From assembly GCA_033857955.1 (NCBI GenBank), contig JAWVCW010000015.1, positions 67,312-131,311 of the forward strand: a stretch of 64,000 bases of DNA, written 5' to 3'. The notes beneath the pieces were generated by a model. That model made no database searches and was not told the DNA's origin. It saw only the letters and a program-made list of their open reading frames with translations. A program made the translations under genes and the position numbers. How positions within the stretch are numbered: the first letter of the stretch is position 1; every line of letters starts with the position of its first letter. Below are positions 38,820 through 47,659 of the stretch, in pieces. The stretch is from Gaiellasilicea sp033857955 (lineage in GTDB: Bacteria; Actinomycetota; Thermoleophilia; Gaiellales; Gaiellaceae).

Positions 38820-39971
38820 ATGCGTCGCCTTCTCATGCTCGTGTGCGTGATCGTGTTTGTTGACGCGATGTTGTTTGGCGCGCTCGCGCCGCTCGTGCCC
38901 GGCTACGCCGAGGTGTTCGGGCTCTCGACGACAGGCGCCGGGTTGCTCGTGGGCTCGTTCGGCGCCGGCGCTGTGCTCGGCGCGATCCCCGGTGGCCTGG
39001 CCGCGGCGAGATTCGGCCCGAAGCCCGCCGTCGTCGCAGGACTCGTCCTGCTCGCCTTCGCCAGCTTCGCCTTCGCCGCCGCTGACGGGGCGTGGGCACT
39101 CGGGCTCGCTCGGCTCGTCCAGGGAGTCTCGAGCACGATCACCTGGGCCGGCGCGTTTGCCTGGTTGACCGTCGCCACACCGCGGGAACGTCGTGGCGAG
39201 GTGATCGGCACGGCGTTCGCCGCGGCTGTGTTCGGCGCCATCCTCGGCCCGATGTTCGGCGCCATCGCCGACGCCGTCAGCGTCCGCGTCTTCTTCGCGG
39301 CTGTCGGCCTCGTCGCGGCGGCACTCGCCGCGGCGGCCGCTACCCGTCCGGGCTCGCCTGCAGAGAGGCACGCGCCCGGCGCGGCCAGACGAGCCTTCGC
39401 CGACCGCAGCTTCCTCGGCGGACTCTGGCTGAACACCCTCCCCGCTCTCCTCTTCGGGATGCTCGTCGTCCTCGTCCCGCTCCAGCTCGACGAAGGAGGC
39501 TTCACGCCATTCGCCGTCGGCACCGTCTTCCTCCTCGCCGGGCTCCTCGAGACCGTCGTCAACCCACTCCTCGGCCGTTTCTCCGACCGACGCGGCCGCC
39601 TGCTCCCGATCCGGGCCGCGCTCGCCGGCTCGATCGCCGTCGCGCTCGCGTTCGCGGTCGCACGCGACCCGTACGCGATCGCGTTCCTGGCCGTGCTCGC
39701 GGCGCTCTCGTTCGGGGCCTTCTACACACCGGGGATCGCGCTCGTCTCAGACCGCACGGAGGCGGCCGGTCTCTCGCAGGCACTCGGCTTCGGGATCATG
39801 AACACGGCGTGGGCGCTCGGGAACATGAGCGGCCCGCCGCTGTCGGGCGTGGTCGCGGACGCAGCCGGGGAGGGAGTCCCCTACGTGCTCGCCGCCATCC
39901 TTTGCGCGCTCACGCTCGCTGCGACGTTGCGGCTGAGCTCGCGAGCGGGAACCGCTCGAGCACCCACCTAG
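38820..39971 (+). CDS. Major facilitator superfamily transporter
   Basis: The 383-residue product has about twelve helices, beginning MRRLLMLVCVIVFVDAMLFG with the loop AAARFGPKPAVVAG after helix 2 and LLGRFSDRRGRLLPIRA in the second half. The drug-efflux-like DHA1 pattern is suggested by LARLVQGVSSTITWAGAFAW. The substrate is unknown. It lies just downstream of the tandem RNA copies, and the 3' end overlaps the convergent hypothetical gene by 62 bp. Confidence 0.88.
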   Translation: MRRLLMLVCVIVFVDAMLFGALAPLVPGYAEVFGLSTTGAGLLVGSFGAGAVLGAIPGGLAAARFGPKPAVVAGLVLLAFASFAFAAADGAWALGLARLVQGVSSTITWAGAFAWLTVATPRERRGEVIGTAFAAAVFGAILGPMFGAIADAVSVRVFFAAVGLVAAALAAAAATRPGSPAERHAPGAARRAFADRSFLGGLWLNTLPALLFGMLVVLVPLQLDEGGFTPFAVGTVFLLAGLLETVVNPLLGRFSDRRGRLLPIRAALAGSIAVALAFAVARDPYAIAFLAVLAALSFGAFYTPGIALVSDRTEAAGLSQALGFGIMNTAWALGNMSGPPLSGVVADAAGEGVPYVLAAILCALTLAATLRLSSRAGTARAPT

Positions 39972-40425
39972 CGTCGAGCCGGCGCTTCGAGTAGTGCTCG
40001 CCGTTGACGAGCGCGTGGTCACCCGTCTGCGGATCCATCGGCAGTCGCGCCTCGGCCGGATACCAGCGGTTGTGCCGCTCGATCAGGTCGTTCACCTCGC
40101 TGAACTCCCAGCGCTCGGCAAGCACGCGCCAGGCTGACGGATCGCCGGCCTGTAGCTCGTACTCCGCCGCGAGGGCCCGCTCGTGCTCGGCCGTGAACGC
40201 CGCGATCTCGCGCAGCCGGACCATGTACGGCGGCGGCCCGCCAAGCGAGGCGAGGTAGCTGCTCGCATCGGGGCGGAAGTGGCGCAGCCGCAGCCCGATC
40301 GGCTTGCCCGCCAGCGGGCTGTCCCGCATGTCTGCCTCGAGCCCCTGGAGATTCCGCCGATCGCGCGGGGTTTCGGGCAGCACCACTCCCTGACGCATGA
40401 TCCGGTCGCGCTCGCGCCGCTCCAC
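39910..40425 (-). CDS. Hypothetical protein, DnaJ-homologue-like domain possible
   Basis: The 171-residue soluble product starts MERRERDRIMRQGVVLPETP and continues DRRNLQGLEADMRDSPLAGK. It ends with a Trp/Tyr-rich region (DLIERHNRWYPAEARLPMDP, GEHYSKRRLDARWVLERF). The front resembles the DUF1992-type segment of DnaJ-homologue-subfamily proteins (xxGxGxPLxxLPxxxR-like), but the match is weak. It overlaps the MFS gene by 62 bp, and two more small leftward genes lie upstream. Confidence 0.55.
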   Translation of the reverse strand: MERRERDRIMRQGVVLPETPRDRRNLQGLEADMRDSPLAGKPIGLRLRHFRPDASSYLASLGGPPPYMVRLREIAAFTAEHERALAAEYELQAGDPSAWRVLAERWEFSEVNDLIERHNRWYPAEARLPMDPQTGDHALVNGEHYSKRRLDARWVLERFPLASSAATSQRA

Positions 40426-40434
40426 ACGGCCAGC

Positions 40435-40629
40435 CTAGCGCCCGAGCAGGCGGCTCAGGAAAGACGGGCGCGGCTGGTGCTCCGGCTGCGATTCCGCCGG
40501 CGGCTCTTGCTCCGGTGCCTCGTAGAGCGCCCGCACGTTCTCGGTCGACCGCTGCCGGGCCTGCTCGGCCCGCTCGCGGTCTCCCCGCAGGGCAGCACGC
40601 ATGTCGTGGATCTGGCTCTCTTCCTTCAC
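40435..40629 (-). CDS. Small charged hypothetical protein
   Basis: The 64-residue product (MKEESQIHDMRAALRGDRER) is helical and charged, then has a Pro/Glu/Gln linker (APEQEPPAESQPEHQPRP) and a short amphipathic end, SFLSRLLGR. Its start overlaps the stop of the upstream gene by 4 bp (ATGA), which supports a real coupled gene. There is no known family. Confidence 0.55.
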   Translation of the reverse strand: MKEESQIHDMRAALRGDRERAEQARQRSTENVRALYEAPEQEPPAESQPEHQPRPSFLSRLLGR

Positions 40630-41078
40630 CGGTCGAAGGTTCGATCCGCCTTCGGCGGTTCCTGCCTTTCGAGGTACGCACAGCGGCGTCTGTCGCCCGG
40701 CAGCGGCGAGGGCCCCAGCCTGACCGCGATGAAGTCATCTCCATCGATCTCGACGAGATCTGCTTGCGCGGGTGGCGCTCCCTCCCGCTCCAGCAGCCGA
40801 TAGCCGTCCACGGAGGCGACGAGGAGCAGATGGCCGTCGACGGACGGCCCAGGGTTCGGGACAGGGGTCGAGACAGGGTTCCGGACCGGGTTCGGTGCAG
40901 GATTGGGCGCCAGCACCGCGTGCTGGGCGGGCTGTGGAGCCGGCCCGGGAGCCGGACTGACCGCCACCTCGTCGAGCAGCACGACGACGCGCTCGATCAA
41001 CTCCGCGAGCCGCTCGAGCGAGGGCAGGAGGACAGGCGGCGGCGGACGCCGCTGGCGAAACGATCGCCGAAACCACAT
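40626..41078 (-). CDS. Hypothetical protein with proline/asparagine linker
   Basis: The 150-residue product has a basic start (MWFRRSFRQRRPPPPVLLPS), a helix (LERLAELIERVVVLLDEVAV) and a repetitive linker (PNPAPNPVRNPVSTPVPNPG). A beta-rich end reads GHLLLVASVDGYRLLEREGA and DGDDFIAVRLGPSP. There is no signal peptide or recognised domain. It is coupled by a 4-bp overlap to the small gene downstream. The helix plus linker plus domain layout suggests an adaptor, which is speculative. Confidence 0.55.
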   Translation of the reverse strand: MWFRRSFRQRRPPPPVLLPSLERLAELIERVVVLLDEVAVSPAPGPAPQPAQHAVLAPNPAPNPVRNPVSTPVPNPGPSVDGHLLLVASVDGYRLLEREGAPPAQADLVEIDGDDFIAVRLGPSPLPGDRRRCAYLERQEPPKADRTFDR

Positions 41079-41115
41079 GCGGGCGGGTTCGCCCCGCTTT
41101 CGCTTCTCCCTGCGC

Positions 41116-42027
41116 CTACGGCGTCAGGTCGCCGTCGACGTACTCGATCGAGACGACCTCGGAGGTAGCCGCGTAGGCCTCGTCGCCGTCGGATGTCTCC
41201 CGCTCGACACCGGCGCCGTGCTTCAACGCCGTCTCGTCCACCGGGTACAGAAGCCCGGGCTTCCCGCGCCCACCCACTGCGATGACGACGAGTGGCTCGG
41301 ACCCGGCCGCGACGATCACGTGCTTCGTCCAGGGCGGGCAGTGGACGAAGTCCCAGGCCTGCAGCGGCCTCTCCTCGCCTTCGACGATCAGGATCCCCTC
41401 ACCGGCAAGGACGAGGAAGTTCTCCTGCGCCTCCTCGCCGTGGTACATGCACGCCGGCTGGCCCGGCTGCATGACGCCGATGTTGATGCCGATCTCCCGG
41501 AACCGCGCCTCATCCTTGCCCTCCCAGCGGGTGTAGCGGCCGAACTCGGCGCTCTCCCGCCAGACGGCCTCCTTCGTGTTCAGGACGTACCACCCCTCGC
41601 CCTCGGGCAGGAGGCCGTGGTCGGTCTTCGTCAGTTGCGCCTCCTTCACCTCTCCGGCTGCCCGTGCAGCCTCTACCAGTTTCGCGGGCGCGACCTCCGC
41701 GTACGCGTCCTCGGCAATCCCTGCGAGCTCGTCCCAGTCGAGCCCGCGGTCGAGCCGGACTCCCAACCAGCCGCGGTGCCCGACGTAGGGTGGCCGGAAG
41801 AAGCGTTCGGGATCTGCGGCCACGAGCACTCCCTGGTTCCCCTCCGCTGCGGCACACCAGATCGCGAAACGGCCGTCGCCGTGGTGATTCGTCAAGACCA
41901 TCAGGAACGCGCGCCTGTCGCGGACGAAGAACGTCGGCGCGCCGTGGCTCACGCGCTCGTTCGTCTCGGGCAGCGCGAGGCAGATCTCGCGGATCTTGTC
42001 CAGTACGCCTTCCTCGCTGGCCTTCAC
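41116..42027 (-). CDS. YjbR/MmcQ-type domain fused to a cupin domain
   Basis: Residues 1-115 match the MmcQ/YjbR DNA-binding-fold family (CLALPETNERVSHGAPTFFV, FAIWCAAAEGNQGVLVAADP, VGHRGWLGVRLDRGLDWDEL). Residues 140-300 are a cupin with the metal-site blocks GQPACMYHGEEAQENFLVLA and PLQAWDFVHCPPWTKHVIVA. The cupin His/Glu set is present (H, E-x-x-E, H). YjbR domains and cupins usually stand alone, so the fusion is unusual. The role is unknown. Divergent start to start distance with the serine hydrolase is about 10 bp. Confidence 0.82.
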   Translation of the reverse strand: MKASEEGVLDKIREICLALPETNERVSHGAPTFFVRDRRAFLMVLTNHHGDGRFAIWCAAAEGNQGVLVAADPERFFRPPYVGHRGWLGVRLDRGLDWDELAGIAEDAYAEVAPAKLVEAARAAGEVKEAQLTKTDHGLLPEGEGWYVLNTKEAVWRESAEFGRYTRWEGKDEARFREIGINIGVMQPGQPACMYHGEEAQENFLVLAGEGILIVEGEERPLQAWDFVHCPPWTKHVIVAAGSEPLVVIAVGGRGKPGLLYPVDETALKHGAGVERETSDGDEAYAATSEVVSIEYVDGDLTP

Positions 42028-42037
42028 CCTTCGATCC

Positions 42038-42895
42038 TTGCATACGATCGCGCAGGTGGACGAGCCCCGCCGCCACCTCGTCTACAGCGTCACCAAGACA
42101 TTCCTCGGCGTCCTCTGCCTGCGCCTCGGCCTCGAGCTCGATGCCCCGGCCGGTCACGGGGCCACGCTGCGGCAGCTTCTGAACCACACCGCCGGGATCC
42201 CGGATTACGGGCCCAGCCGGCTGCCGGAGTACGCCGCCGCAGTACGCAACTCGCCTTCCGAGCCGTGGGGGGACGATGAGCTGCTCGAGCGAGCGCTGGC
42301 GCAAGGGCGCGACTTCGAGCCGGGCGCAGGGTGGGCGTACTCGAACACCGGCTACCTGCTCGTTCGCAGACTCGTCGACGAGGTCGCGAAGGGCGGCTTC
42401 GCCGGCGCACTCGAGCGGGAGATCCTCGAGCCCCTCGGGCTGACGCACACGACGCTCGCGCTCGAGCTCGACGATCTCGACGGTCTCGTGCCGGCCTCGA
42501 GCGCGGAGATCGGGACCGAAGCGCGTGACGTGCGCGGCGTCTACCACCCGCGGTGGGTCGGCCACCGCACGCTGGCCTCGACCGAGACCGATATGCGCCG
42601 CTTCTGGACAGCGCTCGCCGCGGGCGAGCTCGTCGACCTCGCGGTGCTCACGGAGTCGGTCGAGATCGGCTACGACGCTCCCGGCTTCGTTCGGCCGAGC
42701 TACGGCCTAGGAGTGATGACCGACCCCGGCCGCACGGACGGCTTCCTGATCGGTCACGGCGGCGGCGGGCCGGGCTACGCGGCCGCAACGTTCGCCGTCG
42801 TACGTGAGACGGGCGGCCCGCTCGTCGCGATCGTGTTGAGCGCGGACGAGCGGGCCGATGTCCAGGCGAAAGCCCTCTGCCTGCTAGCCGGCTAG
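42038..42895 (+). CDS. Class C beta-lactamase-like serine hydrolase, short N-terminus
   Basis: The motifs are SVTK (SxxK nucleophile motif, about residue 19 from TTG 42038), YSNTGY (YxN) and late GHGGGGPGYAA in place of KTG. Blocks such as LLNHTAGIPDYG and ILEPLGLTHTTLALE are typical. Relatives usually have 40-60 residues before SxxK including two beta-strands; here only about 18 exist before the divergent gene intervenes, so the enzyme is N-terminally trimmed. TTG 42038 or GTG 42056 may start it. No signal peptide is seen. Confidence 0.78.
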   Translation: MHTIAQVDEPRRHLVYSVTKTFLGVLCLRLGLELDAPAGHGATLRQLLNHTAGIPDYGPSRLPEYAAAVRNSPSEPWGDDELLERALAQGRDFEPGAGWAYSNTGYLLVRRLVDEVAKGGFAGALEREILEPLGLTHTTLALELDDLDGLVPASSAEIGTEARDVRGVYHPRWVGHRTLASTETDMRRFWTALAAGELVDLAVLTESVEIGYDAPGFVRPSYGLGVMTDPGRTDGFLIGHGGGGPGYAAATFAVVRETGGPLVAIVLSADERADVQAKALCLLAG

Positions 42896-43869
42896 CGGGA
42901 GAACGTCTTGCGGGCGGGTGCACTCGTCAGGCCCGACGTGTCGCGTGCCTGGAGAGTCACCGTGTAGCGGCCTTTGCCCTTGAAGCGCGCCGCGGGTACC
43001 CAGTTACGGGTGTAGGCGCCACACGGATTCGGTGCGATCCGCGTGGTGAAGCGCCGCGTGAAGGACGCCTTGCCGGGACGCGAGTCCGTGGCCAGGATCG
43101 TCAGGTTCTTCGGCGCGTCGTCGCAGATCCGGAACCGTGCGTAGACCCGGGCGCCGACGAATCGGACCGAGACGATCGTCAGCGTGGGACGCTTGTTCGT
43201 GATCGGCGTCGTGGGTTCGACGATCGGTGTGAGCCCCGACAGGGCAGAGCCGGCGCCACCGGCGTTCTTTGCGGTCACTTCGACGCGCAGCCGGAAGCCC
43301 AGGTCGAGCAGACGGACGCCGTAGGTCTTCGCGGTCGAGCCGGAGATCGCGGCACAGCCCGTGCCGTCGGCATCGCACCGCTGCCACTGATACGCGAACG
43401 ACGTCGGAGTGTTGGTCCAGGTCCCGTCTTCCGCGGTGAGGGTCTCACCCACCCGGGCGTCGCCGGTGATCGACGGACGCGCGGTGTTCACGGGAGCCGT
43501 GCCCGGCGTGACGACCGCCGTCGGCCCCGACCGGGCCGACGCGGATCCATCGGCGTTCACGGCGAGGACACGAACGCGCAGGGTGTGGGTGGCATCGGCT
43601 GCCTTCAGGAGGTAGGTCTTCTCCACGGCGCCCGCGATGTTGCCGCAGGACGCGCCCGCTCCGTCACAGCGCTGCCACTGGTACTGGAACGAGGTGGGGC
43701 TGTTGGTCCAGGTGCCGTTTTGAGCGGTCAGCGTCTCGCCGACCTTCGGGGTGCCGGTGATGGTCGGCAAGGCGGTGTTGGCCGGCGGTGCCGCCGTCGC
43801 CGTTGCCGCCCAGACGAAGACGGCGCCCGCCGTCACCGCCAGGGACGTGATGATGCGCCTCGTGCTCAC
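42892..43869 (-). CDS. Secreted protein with Ig-like repeats
   Basis: GTG 43869 follows AAAGGAAT at good spacing. The 325-residue product has a signal peptide (SLAVTAGAVFVWAATATAAP) and two tandem repeats of about 95 residues beginning NTALPTITGTPKVGETLTAQ and NTARPSITGDARVGETLTAE. Each repeat contains NGTWTNSPTSFQYQWQRCD-like segments, the pattern of actinobacterial surface Ig-like repeats. A C-terminal beta domain (RPTLTIVSVRFVGARVYARF) follows. A role in adhesion or display is inferred. The gene is convergent with the serine hydrolase (4-bp overlap). Confidence 0.85.
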   Translation of the reverse strand: MSTRRIITSLAVTAGAVFVWAATATAAPPANTALPTITGTPKVGETLTAQNGTWTNSPTSFQYQWQRCDGAGASCGNIAGAVEKTYLLKAADATHTLRVRVLAVNADGSASARSGPTAVVTPGTAPVNTARPSITGDARVGETLTAEDGTWTNTPTSFAYQWQRCDADGTGCAAISGSTAKTYGVRLLDLGFRLRVEVTAKNAGGAGSALSGLTPIVEPTTPITNKRPTLTIVSVRFVGARVYARFRICDDAPKNLTILATDSRPGKASFTRRFTTRIAPNPCGAYTRNWVPAARFKGKGRYTVTLQARDTSGLTSAPARKTFSR

Positions 43870-44029
43870 AAGATTCCTTTCGTGGATTACCAGTTGAAAA
43901 CGATAAATACGGGCGCCTGGGTGCGGCCCCGCTGTGAAGAAACCGTAAGCATTCCCGGGGCGCCGCTTTTGAAATCCATGCGGCCGGGATAGCAGTAGAA
44001 AGACGTAAACGACTTTGAGGGGGAACACG

Positions 44030-44935
44030 ATGCGCCGTCTCGTCCTGCTGCTCGCAACTCTGGCCTGCCTGGCGGTCCCGGCAGCGCTCGCGAAAGGCTC
44101 GTTTCCGGAGACGATCGCGCTCCCGAACGGGTTCCAGCCCGAGGGGATCGCCGTCGGCAGGGGCGACAGCTTCTACGTCGGCTCCATTCCGACCGGCGCG
44201 GTCTACGCCGGCAGCCTCCGCACGGGGAGAGGCAGCGTCCTCGTTCCCGGCGCGTCGGGGCACGCGGCGACCGGGCTCAAGTACGACCGCGGGCGACTGT
44301 GGGTCTCGGGCGCGTCGACCGGCAAAGCGTTCGTCTACAGCGCCGGAAGCGGCGCGCCGCTGACGCAGCTCCAGCTCGCGACGGGTGCGGGTGCGACGTT
44401 CATCAACGACGTGATCGTGACGGGGCAGGCGGCGTACTTCACCGACTCGAACCGGCCCGTGATCTACAAGGTGGCGAGGTCGTGGAAGGGATCGCCGGGA
44501 GCTGTGACCGCGATCCCGCTCACCGGCGACTACCAGCACGTGGCCGGGTTCAACTTGAACGGAATCGACGCCACCCCGAGCGGGAAGACGCTGCTCGCCG
44601 TGCAGAGCGCGACGGGAAAGCTCTTCACGATCGATCCGAAGACCGGCTCGACGAAGCTCGTCGACCTCGGCGGCGCAACGCTTCCGAACGGCGACGGGAT
44701 CCTCCTGCACGGCCGCACGCTGTACGTCGTGCAGAACACGTTGAACAAGATCGCCGTCGTGAGCCTGAATCGCAGCCTCACGCGCGGCGTCGTCACCCGA
44801 ACGATCACCGACTCCGACTTCGACGTGCCGACGACGATCGCCAGCTTCGGGAAATGGCTCTACGTCGTCAACGCCCGCTTCGGCACCGCGAGTGGCCCGG
44901 ACGCGACGTACGACGTGGTTCAGGTGCGGCGCTAG
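44030..44935 (+). CDS. Secreted SMP-30/NHL-like beta-propeller protein
   Basis: ATG 44030 (GAGGGGG upstream) gives 301 residues with signal peptide MRRLVLLLATLACLAVPAAL. The body is made of repeated propeller strands (FQPEGIAVGRGDSFYVGSIP, GLKYDRGRLWVSGASTGKAF, FINDVIVTGQAAYFTDSNRP, GIDATPSGKTLLAVQSATGK). Superoxide-dismutase-like or gluconolactonase activity cannot be claimed; only the fold is apparent. The 3' end overlaps the convergent acyltransferase gene by 4 bp. Confidence 0.85.
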   Translation: MRRLVLLLATLACLAVPAALAKGSFPETIALPNGFQPEGIAVGRGDSFYVGSIPTGAVYAGSLRTGRGSVLVPGASGHAATGLKYDRGRLWVSGASTGKAFVYSAGSGAPLTQLQLATGAGATFINDVIVTGQAAYFTDSNRPVIYKVARSWKGSPGAVTAIPLTGDYQHVAGFNLNGIDATPSGKTLLAVQSATGKLFTIDPKTGSTKLVDLGGATLPNGDGILLHGRTLYVVQNTLNKIAVVSLNRSLTRGVVTRTITDSDFDVPTTIASFGKWLYVVNARFGTASGPDATYDVVQVRR

Positions 44936-46866
44936 GAAGGAGCGCTTTCGAGCAGCCGTTCGAAGCGACCGGTGAGCAGCAGCGCTCCGGCCACGCTCAA
45001 GTGGTCGATGTCGCGGTACGTCCAGGTGCGGTCACGCACGCCCGCACATTGGGTCGCTCCGCAGAGGTCGTCATCGAGGTCGAGAACGGATGCGTTCGCC
45101 GCGACCCCGGCGGCCGCGCGTTCGGCCGCGATCGCAAGACCGCGCTCACGGTCTGCATCGGCCCGCGCGATGCGGCCGGTGCACGACACGAGCAGCATGG
45201 AGAGCGCCGAGCATCCCTGCGGCGCGACTCCGAGCCTCGGGATCGGTTGGACGAGTGCGACGTGAGCGCCCGCCGCGTTGAAACGCAGGAGGACGGCTTC
45301 GGTCCCGAGGCGCCACGTTCGTGCGTTCGCGACGCTGCCGTGGACGTAGTGGTCGGAGCGGAAGGCCATCACGACGACGGTCGGGCGCAGCCGTGTCACC
45401 GTCTCGAGCGCGGCGCCGGCAAAGCGGGCGCACGCGGCAGAGTCGCCCTCCGCGCCGGTCAGCGAGACGGCGAGGAGCGGACAGGCGTTCAGCGTCAGCA
45501 CATACGCGTCGTAGCGGGCGAAGCGCGCCGCGCGGAGCACGGGCTCCGTCAGCTGGCCGGCCTGCGAGTCGCCGACGAGGACGACGCTGCCACGCGGGTG
45601 CTCCGCCGGCCAACTGCAGCTCGCGGCCCGCGTCGCGTTTACCGGCGCGGGGCCGTTGCAGCCGCGGAGGGTGTCCTCGTGCAGCGCGCGTGCCGCCTCC
45701 CAGGATCGGACGGGCGAGCTTCGCTGCAGCGCGTGGTTGACACCGAGAAGCGCGGCAGACGCAACGACCGGGACGGCGACGCACCCCGCCGCGAGCCGAA
45801 GCACCGACCGACCGCGGAAGCGCTCGCCGAGGCGGATCGGGCTCTCGACAAACCGGTACGAGAGCCAGGCGGGGGCGAGCGAGACGGCCGCCGCCGACAC
45901 GAGCACGCCGCTCGAGTGGGGCCAGAGCGCTCCTGCGAAGACGATCAGCGGCCAGTGCCAGAGATACCAGCTGTAGGAGACGTTGCCGAGCCAGACTGCG
46001 GGCCTCGCCTCGAGCACCCGTGCGGCGGGCCCGCGCGAGGCGAGCATCACCGCGCACGCGCCGCCGACGGCGAGCAGGACGTCGCGCGGGTCTCCTGAGG
46101 TCTCGCGGACGGCAAGCCCGGTGAACGCGATCATCGCGAGCCCGGCCAGGCCGACGGCGGCCGCCGCGCGCGGGGGCACGCGCGCGGCCCAGGGCGCGGC
46201 GAGCGCGAGGCAGGCTCCGAGGCCGAATTCCCAGGCGCGGGTCGGCGCGCCATAGAAGCCGAACGGCGTTCCCGCGAGGCGGACCGCAAGTGCGAAGGAG
46301 GCGATCGAGCCGGCGCCGACGAGCGCAAGCCCGGCCAGGCGCTGAGCCGCCTCCCCACGCCGCCGCGCGATCCTCCAGCCGAGGAGCAGGACGAGCGGGA
46401 AGGCGAGGTAGAACTGCTCCTCGACTGCGAGCGTCCATGTGTGCAGGAGCGGATTCAGGGTCGCAGCGACGTCGAAGTAGCCGGTCGGGAGCTGCAGCAA
46501 GTACCCGTTCGCGGCGAAGAGCGACGCGGCGACGCCGGTGAAGGCTCCCGTCCGCTGCGCCGAGAGCGGGCTCGCGAGCATGCCGACGAACGCAACGACT
46601 GTCAGCATCAGCGCGAGCGCGGGCAGCAGCCGGCGGATCCGTCGCGCGTAGAAGCCGCGGAGGCCGATCGTGCGCGTGCCGGTCAGCTCGCGCAGGAGCG
46701 TCCCCGTGATGACGAACCCGGAGATCGCGAAGAAGACGTCGACGCCGGTGAAGCCGCCGGGCACGGGCAGGCCCGCGTGGTAGGCGACGACCAGCAGCAC
46801 GGCGACCGCGCGCAGGCCCTGCACGTCCGCGCGCCGGTGACTCTCTCGTCTAGTGCCGAGTCTCAC
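44932..46866 (-). CDS. Acyltransferase-3/SGNH membrane O-acetyltransferase
   Basis: GTG 46866 gives 644 residues. The N-terminal half is the acyltransferase-3 membrane domain (RADVQGLRAVAVLLVVAYHA, GVDVFFAISGFVITGTLLRE, LHTWTLAVEEQFYLAFPLVL). The C-terminal half is an SGNH hydrolase-like domain with the GDS block VVLVGDSQAGQ and catalytic DxxH in YRDIDHLSVAG. OafA/OatA-type proteins acetylate cell-wall or surface glycans. It probably modifies peptidoglycan or an exopolysaccharide; the substrate is unknown. Confidence 0.92.
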   Translation of the reverse strand: MRLGTRRESHRRADVQGLRAVAVLLVVAYHAGLPVPGGFTGVDVFFAISGFVITGTLLRELTGTRTIGLRGFYARRIRRLLPALALMLTVVAFVGMLASPLSAQRTGAFTGVAASLFAANGYLLQLPTGYFDVAATLNPLLHTWTLAVEEQFYLAFPLVLLLGWRIARRRGEAAQRLAGLALVGAGSIASFALAVRLAGTPFGFYGAPTRAWEFGLGACLALAAPWAARVPPRAAAAVGLAGLAMIAFTGLAVRETSGDPRDVLLAVGGACAVMLASRGPAARVLEARPAVWLGNVSYSWYLWHWPLIVFAGALWPHSSGVLVSAAAVSLAPAWLSYRFVESPIRLGERFRGRSVLRLAAGCVAVPVVASAALLGVNHALQRSSPVRSWEAARALHEDTLRGCNGPAPVNATRAASCSWPAEHPRGSVVLVGDSQAGQLTEPVLRAARFARYDAYVLTLNACPLLAVSLTGAEGDSAACARFAGAALETVTRLRPTVVVMAFRSDHYVHGSVANARTWRLGTEAVLLRFNAAGAHVALVQPIPRLGVAPQGCSALSMLLVSCTGRIARADADRERGLAIAAERAAAGVAANASVLDLDDDLCGATQCAGVRDRTWTYRDIDHLSVAGALLLTGRFERLLESAPS

Positions 46867-46995
46867 GAGACGGTTTTCGGCCGATTCGGGCCCGCGCTGG
46901 AGGACCGCCGCCGATCCCTCGCGCGAGGGATGCCCGCGGCCGCCCACCGCGCCGACGCCACAGGTACCTACGTCCTGCGGCTGAGGGGTCACCGC

Positions 46996-47652
46996 ATGCG
47001 CTCGTCGAAGACGCCAATCCGCACCGTTGCCTGTGTCGTCGGACTCGGCCTGATGTTCGTGCAGGCCGCATTCGCCGCCGAAACGCAGCCGATCAGGTTC
47101 AACGCCGCGGATCAGACGGCGGCGAAGGCCGTGATGCTGAAGGCCGCCGACCTTGGAGCGGGCTGGAAGGGCGGCGCCACGAAGCCCGACCTGACGCCGG
47201 ACGACGCATGCGCGATGAAGCGCTCCGATCTCGTCCTGACGGGCGCGGCCAGGTCGGAGTTCACCGCGCCGGGCGCAATGGTCAGCTCCGAGTCGAACGT
47301 CCTTCAGTCACCCGGGATGGTGGCCACCGAGTGGCGGCGCAGCACCGGGAACGCCGCCTACATGGCTTGCATCCGCAAGGAGTATCTGACGGCGGATGAG
47401 CCGAACGTGAAGGTGATCTCGTTCAAGCCTGCCGCGTTTCCAAAGCTGACGCAGTACAGCGTCCGCTACCGGATGATCGCCGACTTCGGCAAGCCGGGGA
47501 GCTCGACGCGCCTCGTCGTCGACATGATCCTGCTCGGCCAGGGCCGAACGGAGGTCATGCTGACGGTCTGGGCACCGTACGCCGACCGGGCAACGACGGA
47601 CCGCGCTGAGCGCCGACTGGCCCAGATCGTCGTCGGCCGCATCAGAGCCTGA
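46996..47652 (+). CDS. Secreted hypothetical protein
   Basis: From ATG 46996 the 218-residue product has a signal peptide (RTVACVVGLGLMFVQAAFAA). A beta-rich domain follows: FNAADQTAAKAVMLKAADLG, GWKGGATKPDLTPDDACAMK, QYSVRYRMIADFGKPGSSTR and MILLGQGRTEVMLTVWAPYA. It is reminiscent of secreted PknH-sensor-like or lipid-binding domains of actinobacteria, with two Cys that may pair (C in DDACAM and MACIRK). The long frame upstream is the antisense of the acyltransferase and is excluded. Confidence 0.75.
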   Translation: MRSSKTPIRTVACVVGLGLMFVQAAFAAETQPIRFNAADQTAAKAVMLKAADLGAGWKGGATKPDLTPDDACAMKRSDLVLTGAARSEFTAPGAMVSSESNVLQSPGMVATEWRRSTGNAAYMACIRKEYLTADEPNVKVISFKPAAFPKLTQYSVRYRMIADFGKPGSSTRLVVDMILLGQGRTEVMLTVWAPYADRATTDRAERRLAQIVVGRIRA

Positions 47653-47659
47653 GCCGGCG

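Noticed and set aside
42038..42895. A resistance beta-lactamase
   Set aside because: It lacks a signal peptide, KTG is replaced by GHG and the N-terminus is short; it is an uncharacterised serine hydrolase of the same fold.
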